A stretch of DNA of 64,000 nucleotides from Spiroplasma citri (GTDB lineage: Bacteria; Bacillota_I; Bacilli_A; Mycoplasmatales; Mycoplasmataceae). The notes below the pieces were generated by a model. The model worked only from the letters and a program-made list of their open reading frames with translations. It did not search any database and had not been told where the DNA came from. The stretch spans positions 434,001 through 498,000 of the forward strand of contig NZ_CP013197.1 in the NCBI RefSeq assembly GCF_001886855.1, read 5' to 3'. This document shows positions 41,527-51,849 of this stretch, piece by piece (position 1 is the stretch's first letter; every line of letters starts with the position of its first letter). Made by a program: the position numbers and the translations under genes.

Positions 41527-43845
41527 ATGGATTCAAAAATAACACAATTAAAAAATGTACCAGTTCTTGTAACGCGGGGTAGTTATATTTTTCTAGGCTT
41601 TGAACAAGTATTAGAGGTAGGGCGAGATAAATCAATTTTAGCGGTAAATACAGCTAGCAAGGATTTTGATAATCATATTGTTTTAGTTAGTCAAAAAAAA
41701 CCGTTAGAAGATAATCCAAAGTTATCTGAAATTTATCGAATTGGGATTTTAGCAGAGTTAAAAATTCGTAAAGTGTGGGAAGATGGTAGTTTAACAGTTA
41801 ATTTTAAAGCAGTTGATCGGGTAAAAATTTTAGATTTACGCGAAGGAGAATTTTATGCTGCTGATATTGATATTTTGAAGTCATTTGTTAAATCAGAAGA
41901 TAAAATTGTTGAAAAATTAACAGCTAATATTAAAGAATTAATGGAATTACAGGATATTTTGCCAGAAGATTTATTAGATCAAATTGGTGATTCAGTTGAT
42001 GGGGATGAAGTTGTTGACACAATTGCCCAATTTTTACCATTTATTCCAGTGGCGAAAAAACAAGAAATTATTGAGGAATTAGATGTTGAAAAAAGGCTTC
42101 AAATTATTTTTGATCATTTAGTTAATAAACAACAAGCAAATGATATTGATAATAAAATTAGCAAAAAAATTAAAGAACGAGTTGATGAACAACAACGTGA
42201 ATATTACTTACGGGAAAAATTAAAAGCAATTAAAGATGAATTAGATGAATTTGATGGTGCAGCTGATGAAATGAAATTATATAAAGAACGATTAGCAAAT
42301 GAATTATTTCCAAAAAATATTAAAGAACGAATTGAACAAGAAATCACTCGTTATGAAGCATTGCCACAAGCATCAAGTGAATCAAATATTATTCGAACTT
42401 ATATTGATTGAATGATGCAAATTCCATGACATGAAAAAACAGAAGAAAAAAATGATTTAAAATTTGCAAAAGAAGTGTTAGATAAATATCATTTTGGTTT
42501 AGATAAAGTTAAAGAAAGAATTATTGAATACTTAGCTGTTAAAACAATGACTAAATCTTTAAAAGGACAAATTATTTGTTTAGTAGGGCCACCAGGGGTT
42601 GGGAAAACAAGTTTAGCAAAATCAATCGCTGAAGCAACAGGGCGAAAATTTGTTAAAATGGCCTTGGGAGGCGTAAAAGATGAGTCAGAAATTCGTGGAC
42701 ATCGTAAAACATATATTGGAGCGATGCCAGGGCGTATTATTCAGTCAATGAAACGTGCTGGTTCAATAAATCCATTATTCTTATTAGATGAAATTGACAA
42801 AATGGCCTCAGATTATCGTGGTGATCCTGCTAGTGCGATGTTAGAAGTATTAGATCCAGAACAAAATTCAACATTTTCTGACCACTACTTAGAAGAAACA
42901 TATGATTTAAGTGATGTTATGTTTATTGCAACAGCCAACTACTATGATAATATTCCAGAAGCTTTAATTGATCGAATGGAAATTATTCAATTATCATCAT
43001 ATACTGAGTTGGAGAAATTCCATATTGCAAAAGATTATTTAGTGCCAAAAGTATTAAGTAATAATGGTTTAGCAGATGGGCAATTAACAATTACTGATGA
43101 TGCAATTAATGAAATAATTAAATATTATACGCGTGAAGCAGGAGTTCGTCAGTTAGAACGAGATTTAAATGCCGTTGCACGGAAATTTATTGTTAAGTTC
43201 TTAAATAAAGAAATGGTTAATTTAACAGTCAAACCAAACACTGTTAATGAACTATTGGGCAAACGTCGTTTTGAACATACTGAAAAAGAAAAAGAATCAC
43301 AAGTTGGAGTTGTAACAGGATTAGCATATACTCAATTTGGTGGTGATATTTTACCAATTGAAGTTAATAGTTTCTTAGGAAAAGGTTCATTAGTGTTAAC
43401 TGGAAAATTAGGTGACATAATGAAAGAATCAGCATCAATTGCATTAGACTATGTAAAAGCAAATTCTGGTAAATTTAACATTGATTCAAAATTTTTTGAA
43501 ACACATGATATTCATATTCATGTTCCAGAAGGAGCAGTTCCAAAAGACGGTCCATCAGCTGGAATTACCTTAACAACAGCAATTATTAGTGCTTTAAGTA
43601 ATCGACCGGTATCAAAAGATATTGGAATGACGGGTGAAATTACTTTGCGAGGACAAGTTTTACCAATTGGTGGGTTACGAGAAAAATTAATTTCAGCTAA
43701 CCGTAGTGATTTAAAAACAATTTTAATTCCACATAAAAATATTAAAGATATTGAAGATATTCCAAAAGAAGTGCAAGAAACATTGAATATTATTCCAGTT
43801 GCAACATATGATGAAGTTTTCAAAAATGTTTTTGGCACAAACTAG
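41527..43845 (+). CDS. lon: ATP-dependent protease Lon
   Basis: 772 residues: N-terminal LON substrate domain, AAA+ module with Walker A GPPGVGKT (residues 354-361) and FLLDEIDKM Walker B, and the protease domain with the Ser-Lys dyad S677 (PKDGPSAG) and K720 (GLREKL). It degrades misfolded and regulatory proteins. The start is ATG 41527, eight bases after AGGAGGTG; a TTG at 41521 is too close. The CIRCE upstream predicts heat-shock control. Confidence 0.97.
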
Positions 43846-43849
43846 ATTT

Positions 43850-43880
43850 TAAAATGTATCAAATTTGATACATTTTTATT
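43850..43880 (+). terminator. Rho-independent terminator of lon
   Basis: AAAATGTATCAAA and TTTGATACATTTT, then TATTTTC. Confidence 0.85.
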
Positions 43881-43901
43881 TTCTTTTGTTTTAACTCTAA
43901 A

Positions 43902-43930
43902 TTGACAAAATAAATTAAGTATAGTAGTAT
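43902..43930 (+). promoter_or_regulatory. promoter of the EPIYA-like gene
   Basis: TTGACA at 43902-43907, 17-base spacer, TAGTAT at 43925-43930. The leader that follows (TATATGATTTAAAAAATAG...) shares its beginning with those at 11372 and 44799. Confidence 0.75.
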
Positions 43931-44024
43931 CTTGTTGTATATGATTTAAAAAATAGTTTTTTAAAGTACATGACTTATATTTATTAATCCTTAATAAATA
44001 TAATAATGATAAAGGGTAAGAACT

Positions 44025-44543
44025 ATGCGTGCTATGGTAAAAATTGAAAAATTAGTAAAAAAAATTCTAAAAAATACCAGAAAACAAATTAAAAAACTTG
44101 CAAGAGCATTAGGCTTTAGTAAAAAGAAATCAGTGCAAATTGCAACAAAAAATACACATAATTTAATAGAAACAATGGAAAATTATCGAAAAATTTCTAA
44201 TTCAGACCAAAATCTAAATTTTGAACCAGGTTTTTTAAACAATATATCTTGATCTTTTTTGAATAATTATAGTACTAAAGATGAATATGGATATGAAATC
44301 CCAATTAAATTAAATAATACGCCAATTTATGAATCAATTGCTGAGCCAATTTATGAAAATATTCCATCTTCTAAAAATGAGCCAATCTATGATTATTTAC
44401 CACCAGCTAAACCAGTTTCAGAATTAAAAAAAGAAACAATTGTTCCAGTTTCACAGTTAGATTCAGCAAAAGTTAGCAATGTGTATAAAAAAATAACAGA
44501 AAATGAAAATAGTATAGTAGAAGAAAATACTGTTGAAAGATAA
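44025..44543 (+). CDS. LGF(S/N)K family member B with three EPIYA-like motifs, candidate T4SS effector
   Basis: 172 residues, no signal peptide. Residues 1-55 are the Lys-rich family domain (KQIKKLARALGFSKKK, then helix to ETMENY). Residues 98-125 hold three tandem tyrosine motifs: TPIYESI (Y102), EPIYENI (Y110) and EPIYDYL (Y122). EPIYA-type motifs are host-kinase substrates in T4SS effectors such as CagA, Bep and AnkA. YENI also fits a Grb2-type SH2 site (YxN). A T4SS gene set starts 1 kb downstream. Strong promoter; AAGGG before the ATG. Effector status is inference: there is no proof of secretion. Confidence 0.75.
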
Positions 44544-44903
44544 AATGATAAACTAAGTTAAAATCTTTAAATAATATTATTTTTCTTTTAAATATTCGTA
44601 TTAAATGTTTAAAATAATTTTATTTAAAAGATTTTTATTTTTATTTATTTTAAAAATAAAAAATTTCTGATATAACTATTAGGAGGGTATTTTTAACAAT
44701 TCACAACATATATTTAACGATAAAATGATTTAGAATTGCCAAAGGAGGTTTAATTTTAAAATTGTTGCTAAATTAATATAAATATGATAGAGTGAAAATG
44801 TATATGATTTAAAAATATAAATATTGATATTTTTAAAATAAATGACTTTAATTAATTATTTCATTAAAGTAATTAATTAAATATTTAAAAGAAAGAAGAA
44901 TTT
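44544..44903 (+). promoter_or_regulatory. 360-bp spacer with orphan ribosome sites and conserved leader
   Basis: Two strong SD-like stretches, TAGGAGGG (near 44682) and AAAGGAGGTTT (near 44742), are not followed by open frames, as if small genes had decayed. TTGTTG / TATGAT (44763-44789) is a possible promoter. Bases 44799-44853 repeat the leader seen at 11372-11428, with hairpin AAAAATAT / ATATTTTT and AAAATAAATGACTTTAATTA. Confidence 0.5.
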
Positions 44904-45194
44904 ATGGAAATTACTTCAGAATTTAAAACAACTTTAAAAAAATATTACAAATCAATTAAAAAAAGAATTAATATATTTTTAAAAAAACTTGGTTTTAGTA
45001 AAAAGAAAACCTATGAAGTATCAAACCAAGTTGTTACTGAAATGCATGGAACAATAGGTAGATATGTTCAAAAAAATATCGATGATCAAATTGAACCAAA
45101 AAGTTTCGGACAAGGAACAATTAAAAACAATTTGGAATTATTTAATCAAACAAGTGGTTTGCCATCATATAGTGAAAGAAAATGAAATATATAG
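44904..45194 (+). CDS. small Lys-rich protein, LGF(S/N)K family member C
   Basis: 96 residues. TLKKYYKSIKKRINIFLKKL followed by GFSKKKTYEVS aligns with members A (11449) and B (44025); then IGRYVQKNIDDQIEPK and a polar tail ending LPSYSERKWNI. No membrane segment. TGA-Trp is used near the C-terminus (RKWNI). It lacks the EPIYA-like repeats of B. AGAAAGAAG before the ATG. Located between B and the T4SS genes; function unknown. Confidence 0.75.
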
Positions 45195-45340
45195 TTTATA
45201 AAATAGAAATTTTTCTAAATATTTTTATTTAAAATTTTATTATAAATAAAGACAATATTAAGAAGGGGTTAGGTTATTAAAAATCAAATTTACTACTTTA
45301 AATTTATTCAAAAATATACATATACATATTAGTTTTTACA

Positions 45341-45376
45341 GGCAATTAATATTTTAATTGCTTTTTTATTTTTTTA
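45341..45376 (+). terminator. Rho-independent terminator
   Basis: GCAATTAA and TTAATTGC around a TATT loop, followed by TTTTTTATTTTTT. The surrounding spacer 45195-45471 has no other gene. Confidence 0.8.
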
Positions 45377-45471
45377 AAATAATAAGGTGATATATGATAT
45401 TTATGCTATAATTCTTTTGTATATGGCCAAGGTTACTGGTAAATTACATTAATTTATTTTTTGGAGAAAAT

Positions 45472-45768
45472 ATGAGTGTAAGAACTTGACTATCTTCAGT
45501 AGCAATTTTATGTTTAGTTCTAGTTATTTATGAAATAATTTTATTAATAAAATATAAAAGAGCTCGGAAAAAAAATTTTAGTAATATGCTAAATGAAACA
45601 ATAAAAAACTCAAATAAAAATTTAATAAATAAAGAAAAAGATATTGAAAATATTAAAACTAAAGTAGTTAGTATTCTTAGTTATAAAGAAAAAATTAATA
45701 TTATAGTATTAATTATTGGAATTGTAGGAATGTTCCTTTTTTCTACACTAAGTTTTTTATATGCATAA
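45472..45768 (+). CDS. two-pass membrane protein of the T4SS island
   Basis: 98 residues. Two hydrophobic segments at residues 7-27 (SVAILCLVLVIYEIILLI) and ~75-96 (IIVLIIGIVGMFLFSTLSF) flank a charged 45-residue loop. TTTGGAGAAAAT precedes the ATG. The stop overlaps the VirD4-like gene start (ATG 45761), so the two are translationally coupled, suggesting a partner of the coupling protein. No family recognised. Confidence 0.65.
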
Positions 45769-47926
45769 AAGTAAAAGATTTTCAAAACACCAAAAAGATA
45801 GTTTAATCGCCGCGTGTGTTTTTTTTCCGATTGCTAATATCTTTGGTACCATTATTATTTCATTTTTCAAAGTATGAAAAATGCCAGGTTTTACTTTTAG
45901 TAAATTTTTTCCTTATTTATGAAAATTTATGTCTGAAAATATCACTTTTGTCTTGATTTGCATTTTAGTTATTTCACTCCTTTTTTGATTAATTGCTTGT
46001 TTTATAATATTTGTTGCTGCAAAACATTTTGAAAAAACATATGTTAAAAAAACAGAAACATCAGAATATGGAGGAGCAAAATGAATTGTAAATGAACTAG
46101 ACAAGAAAGGAAGTATTAAGGAATTTAATAAATTATATCCTGTTCATAATTTACATGATGTTAAAAATAAAGCAGGATGAGTAGTAAGATTTTTGAGAAA
46201 AAACAGTAAAATTAATTTTAATGTTCGTGGTAATACACATGCAATATGTTTAGGAACAACTAATAGTGGGAAATCACAAAAAATTGTAATGCCTTCTGCT
46301 ATTTATAATAGTTGTTTACCAGAAAGATATAAACCATGTCTAATTTTTACTGATCCTAAAGGAGAATTATATGATGTTTTATCAAAACTATTACAAAAAA
46401 ATGGTTATGAAGTACTAGTTTTAAATTTACGTGACCCTAAAAATTCGTCTTCTTGGAACCCACTGGCAATTTCTTACAAGTATTATTATGATTCAGTTAC
46501 TATTGCAAAAGAGTTAAAATATTTTATAGTTAAAAATCAAAAACATTTGGAAAAATATGTTTGTTATTATCATGATGAATTTAATTGTGCAGAATGTTTT
46601 AGAAACATTGTTAATAAAAAAATTGCAATTTTTCGCAATCAATGATTTTTTGATTTAAAAGAAGCACAAGAATTTGTTGAAGCAACTAGAAATGAATTAA
46701 AATCATTAGCAATTGAAGAAATTAACGATTTAGTTTTAACAATTTGACCTTTAACTGGTGGGGAAAATGACCATTTTGCAAGTATGGCTGCTAGTATTGC
46801 AAAAACAATTATTTTAGGATTATTAGAAATATTAGATGATAATCCAGCGACATTGCCATTAGAAAAATTTAATTTTCCATTAATTAATATGCTTTGTAGT
46901 GACCGTAAAAAAATGAAAGCCTGATTTGCTAGCTTACCATCAACATCATTAGCAAAAATTATCGGGGCTAATGCATTAGCAACCGGAGAAAAAGAATTAG
47001 GTTCAATATTTTCAACTTTAGATCGTGGATTACAAATATATCAAGATCTTGGTATTCAATCTATTGTATGTAATAATGAAATTGATTTATTTAAGTTTAC
47101 TGAAAAACCAAAAGCTTTATTTTTAATTATTCCGGATGAAAAAACTAATCGTCATATTTTTGCTTCGTTAATTATTTCTCAGTTATATAAAGCAAATGTA
47201 GCAATTGTAACAGAACGAAAAAGTAAACGTTTACCACGAGATATTCAATTTTATTTAGATGAGTTTGGAAATATGCCAACAATCCCTAATTTCCAATCCT
47301 TTGTTACGGTTGCTCGGAGCAGGGGAATTTTTTTCCTAATAATTGTTCAAGATTTAGATCAAGTTTATCAAAAATATGGGAAAGAAAATGGAACAGTTAT
47401 TATTTCAAACTGTAATTTAAATATTTATATTCAAACTAATAATTTTGATACTGCAAAAACATATTCAGATATGTTAGGAACTGAAACAGTTGAAATTTTA
47501 TCTCATTCACGTTCACGTAGCTTGCAAACAAAACGAATTATGATTGATCCTGTTCAAAGAAGAAAAGAAGGAATGGAATTAATTAAACCTAGTGATTTAA
47601 TGAAATTAAAAAATCCTTATGGAATTATATTTAGTTCAAAAGAAAATCCGGGTCTAGTTTATATGGACTCAGCATGAAAATATAGTAAAGTATTTGGCTT
47701 AGGTAAACTTAAAAATACAAAAATAATTAAACCGTTTAATTTTCTTAATAATCATTATTTTGATTTATTTTCATATGTCACATCAGGTCAAGTTGAAATG
47801 ATGAAAAATGAAATTGAAGAAAAAATTGCAACTATTTTAAAAATTCCTCTTGCAGAACGAACACCTGAACAAATTAAATTGTTAGAAAAATGTAAAAATA
47901 TTGGAATTAATGTTAATGAAAGTTAA
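45761..47926 (+). CDS. VirD4/TraG-like coupling ATPase
   Basis: 721 residues. Two N-terminal membrane segments, then a TraG/VirD4 ATPase domain: Walker A GTTNSGKS near residue 165, the following TDPKGELYDV typical of coupling proteins, and Walker B FYLDEFGN near residue 499, with the QDLDQ motif after it. Such proteins bring DNA or effector proteins to a type IV secretion channel. Related genes are known on Spiroplasma plasmids. The frame passes several TGA-Trp codons and is intact. Confidence 0.9.
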
Positions 47927-48341
47927 TAAATTATTATCGTAGTTACTATCTTTTTAATATACTATCTTTTTAATATTTAGTAAGAAAGATAATAATAGTT
48001 ATTGAACATCTAAAATAAACATAAAAATTATGTTAAATATTGATTTAAAAGATGTTCTTTTTGTTTTTTTACTTAAATTCTAAAATAAATATTTATAAAA
48101 TAAATAAACTAGTAGATAACATAGGCTATTGTTAGTTGTTTTCTTCTTAATACTGAAGAAATATGAAAACAAAAATTAAAGTAAAAATTTTTTAATTTTA
48201 ATAAATTTTTTTAAATAAATGTGATAAGATGAAAATTTATATTTTTTGAAATAAATAATTTTAAAGTAGAATTTCATATTAATTTTTAATAGTTAAAATG
48301 TTTATAATTTTAGACCCTTTTCGCGAGAAAGGAAAACTTAA
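47927..48341 (+). other. intergenic region with tandem 16-bp repeat and hairpin
   Basis: 47945-47976 holds two identical 16-base copies (ACTATCTTTTTAATAT). 48003-48057 is a stem TGAACATCT / AGATGTTC followed by TTTTTG and T7, a likely terminator; its left side shares 17 bases (TGAACATCTAAAATAAA) with 34249-34265 beside the IS3 element. The rest is the AT-rich leader of the VirB4-like gene, with CGCGAGAAAGG as its ribosome site. Confidence 0.6.
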
Positions 48342-51008
48342 ATGAATAACAGTATTATTCCACCGCAGTTGAAAAAACAAAAGCTACGCTTAAAGGATAA
48401 TTTTTCGTTACTTGATTTAGGTTTAACTTTAACATATGCAATGTTTGCATTTATGTTAGGTTACAATTTAATCACATTATCAATAATGTTAAGAGTAATT
48501 ATTGGTATTACTTTTTTCTTATTTTTAATGATGACATTAATTCATTCTGATAAATATAGTGGAAAAATTTATATTATAATTTTTCGAGCATTTGTTTTTT
48601 TAGCTAAAAAAAGAAAGTTTGATATTTATAGTAAAAATAATAACACATCCTTATTAATGCCATATAAGAAATTGCATGACATGTGTATTGAAACTACTGT
48701 TTTAGAAGGTGGTAAAAAATGATATGTTGGTGCAATTGAAATTAAAGGACTTAATATTACAACATTAGATACAAATGAACAATTATTAAAATTTAATCAA
48801 TTGGCAAATATGTTTCGTTTAACAGATTGTCAATTAAGTTTAGTAAAATTTGAAAAACCTTATGATTTAGAAAAAAATATTATTAATTTAGATAAAACAG
48901 TTGATAAATTAATTAATCTTCGTAGAGACGAAATTTTAACCGCAAAAGGATATAAAAGCCGTTTTGAACAATTAGAAGGTTATCGCAAGCTTTATGAAGA
49001 TCAAGCTGGTATTTTAGGTTATTCTTTTACTAATAAAGTATTTGTTTTATTTGTATATGATACTTCATTAAGTAAATTAGAACGAGACATTCATATTATT
49101 AAAATGAAGTTAACTGAAACTAATTTGCGAACTATTGATTTGGATAAATATGAGTTAGTTAATACAATTAAACTGATTTTTAATCCATTTGATGAAAAGT
49201 TTTCAAATGAAAAAATTGATGAGTATCAAGATAATGTTAATGAGTTATTAGCATTAGATAATATTACCTTTACTAAAAGTGGCTTTCGCATAAATGATGC
49301 CCAATTTTCTATTAAAGGAATTCAAAATTATCCAATCTATCCACAAAGTGGCTGAGCTGCAAAATTATGTACAACAGATAGTACAGTTATTTTTAACATC
49401 TCTAATACAAATATCGATGCGGTTAAAGAACAATTACATCGAGCAATGATTAATGCCCGAACTAATTATTTTTCTGTTAAAAAAACGGTTAATCGTTCAG
49501 AAAAAGAGCGTGAATATGAATCGTTTGAAAACTTAGTGCAATTAATTGCATCAGGAGAAGAACAAATTAAACGGGTAAATGTTATTTTCTTAAATTATGG
49601 TTTTAATCGACATATGTTAAAACAATCAGAAGAAAGACTACATATCTTATTAAAAAGTCTTAATATGAAAATGGATTATTTATTTTTTCAACAAATAAGT
49701 GGGTATAGTGCCTTATTACCAAAACCAACTGATCCAACTGCATATCATAATTCTTATGAAATGCCATGTGCAACATTAGGAAATTCATTTCCATTTTTAA
49801 ATAATGCTTTAGAAGATGAAAAAGGATTATTTGTTGGTTATAACACTACGGGTGATGTAATTTTTACGGACCAATTTAAACGTGGTGGTGATTTTCAAAA
49901 TTCAAATGCACTATTTATTGGCACAACAGGAGGTGGTAAAACAACAACTGTTAGCAAATTTTTAAATTATCATATCATTAATGGTAGAAAAGTAATTATT
50001 ATTGATCCAAAACGAGAGTTTGGGAAACTTTGTGATTATCATGATGGAAACTGAATTGATGTTGGTTCTGGACATAAAGGAAATTTTAATCCGCTACAAA
50101 TTAATGCAAAAATTGATCAATATCAAAATATTAATACAATCATTGGTGACCATTTACAAATTTTAGAAACCTATTTTCATTTTACCCACCCAAGTTTAAA
50201 AATGGATGAAGTTGGTTTTTTAACACAACGAATTTTAGATTTATATTTAAAACTAGGTATTAATAATGAAGAAAAATTTAATAAAATGGAAAATAATGAC
50301 TGACCAATTTTTGATGATTTACTCAATTTTTTAACAAAGCTAGAACCAGATCTTGGTGAAGCAGAAATGCTCCACAAAATTACAAAAATTATTCAATATG
50401 ATTTTACTGGTTATGGAAAATATGCTGCCTTATGGAACAAACACTCAACTATTACCTTAGATGATAATTTATTAAATGTTTTAGATATTCAAACACTATA
50501 TTCAAAACAAAAAGTTTTAAAAGCACAAATGTTTTTAATGCTTAATTATATTCGAACAGAAATTAATAATAATAGATTTAATACAGACAATGAAATAATT
50601 TTAGCAGTCGATGAAGCACATATTGTTATTGACAAAGACAATCCACAAGCGCTAAAGTTTCTATTTGAAACAGTAAAAATGATTCGTGGTTTTAATGGCG
50701 GGGTAATTTTAGTAACACAAAATTTAACCGATTTTAGAATGACTGCCGAATTAGAGCGAGAAGCATCTGCCATTCTGAACAATGCGCAATATGTTGGAAT
50801 TTTAAAATTAAAACAAAAAGACTTACATGATGTAAGTGAATTGTATAGTGCAAGTGGAGGTTTATCTGAATCAGAAATTAATTTTTGTGCTGGTGCACAA
50901 CGAGGAGATATGTTATTTATGGTGACAGATTATAATCGCCATTGTTTACATGTTGAATTATCTGATTTTGAACAACAAGCCTTTGGAATTAAATTATTAG
51001 AAAACTAA
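48342..51008 (+). CDS. VirB4/TraE-like T4SS ATPase with N-terminal membrane head
   Basis: 888 residues. Residues ~24-68 carry two membrane segments (LGLTLTYAMFAFMLGYNLIT, VIIGITFFLFLMMTL), resembling VirB3, fused to a VirB4-type ATPase. Walker A GTTGGGKTT at ~527 is followed by VIIIDPKREFGKL; Walker B IILAVDEAH near 757; VTQNLTDF after it. VirB4 energises T4SS assembly and is the conserved hallmark of conjugation systems. Spiroplasma plasmids carry traE homologues. Intact across TGA codons. Confidence 0.9.
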
Positions 51009-51023
51009 GATGAGGGAAGAAAA

Positions 51024-51185
51024 ATGGAAAGACTAAAACGTAAATCTTATAAAGTACAATTAAAAGTTCCGATTGAATTATATGAGGAATTACAAAAATT
51101 TATTGATGATGAACATTCATTAGCTTATGTAATTAAGCATCTTATCAAAAAAGGAATTCAAAATTACTTTGGTGATGACGAATAA
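51024..51185 (+). CDS. small ribbon-helix-helix-like protein
   Basis: 53 residues: YKVQLKVPIELYEELQKFID forms a beta strand plus helix as in CopG/Arc-type ribbon-helix-helix proteins, followed by a second helix (SLAYVIKHLIKKGI). Such proteins often regulate conjugation operons or partition. GAGGGAAGAAAA precedes the ATG, 16 bases after the VirB4-like gene. The fold assignment is by pattern only. Confidence 0.55.
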   Translation: MERLKRKSYKVQLKVPIELYEELQKFIDDEHSLAYVIKHLIKKGIQNYFGDDE

Positions 51186-51325
51186 TAATCTTTTAATTTA
51201 TTTGTTAAAAGTAATAAGTTTATTTTTGTAAATGACCATTTTTTATAAGAGAAAAGGTATTTGGTAAATGACAAGCTATATTTTAATAATTCTTATTAAA
51301 ATATTACAAAAGGAAAGGAAAAAAT

Positions 51326-51544
51326 ATGCAGGGGATATTTTTGATTAACAAGGCACAACCATTTAGTTGACAATTAAAAAAAGAAGAAAAGATAGTTTAT
51401 CATAATGTTAATATTGATAAGTCATCTTGCAAATTTAATAAAAAAGGGACAAAACAATTTTTTATTAAATTAAAAAGTAAAATATTAAAATTAATTTTAA
51501 AAATACAAATTGCTACAAAAGGAGGATTATCATGAGTCTATTAA
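51326..51544 (+). CDS. small basic hypothetical protein
   Basis: 72 residues, Lys-rich C-terminal half (KKGTKQFFIKLKSKILKLIL) recalling the basic starts of the LGF(S/N)K proteins but without LGF. AAAGGAAAGG lies seven bases before the ATG, a strong site. Its end overlaps the next gene by 13 bases, and the SD of the next gene lies inside it. Function unknown; it could be a leader peptide for translational coupling. Confidence 0.5.
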
Positions 51545-51843
51545 GTTTACTAGCTGATGCACCTGATTTTTCAAAAACTGCCGATTTAGTAGTTGTATTA
51601 TTAAATGCGATATTATCACCAGTTTCAATTATTGCTGGGGCAATTTGTATTTTATATATTATTAAACATGGTTTAAAAATTAAAAAATTTGCTGATGATC
51701 CTGAACAACGAAATATTCAAATTTATGCTGTTTGCTGATGTGTTTTTGGGTTAGCATTATGTATTTTTGCACCAATATTTATTAACACAATTCTACCAGA
51801 ATTAATTAATAGTTCAGGAAGATATGAACCTCCCACTAAGTAG
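51532..51843 (+). CDS. small two-pass membrane protein, VirB2/TrbC-like
   Basis: 103 residues with two hydrophobic segments (residues ~18-43, VVVLLNAILSPVSIIAGAICI; and ~67-86, WCVFGLALCIFAPIFI) separated by a short basic loop KHGLKIKKFADDPEQRN. Size, topology and place between VirB4-like and VirB6-like genes fit a VirB2/TrbC pilin-like subunit. AAAGGAGG before the ATG is strong. Homology is inferred from topology and context. Confidence 0.6.
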
Positions 51844-51849
51844 GGGTGT

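Noticed and set aside
47945-47976. Tandem 16-bp repeat as a CRISPR or replication iteron
   Set aside because: Only two adjacent copies with no spacer, and no cas or rep gene nearby.
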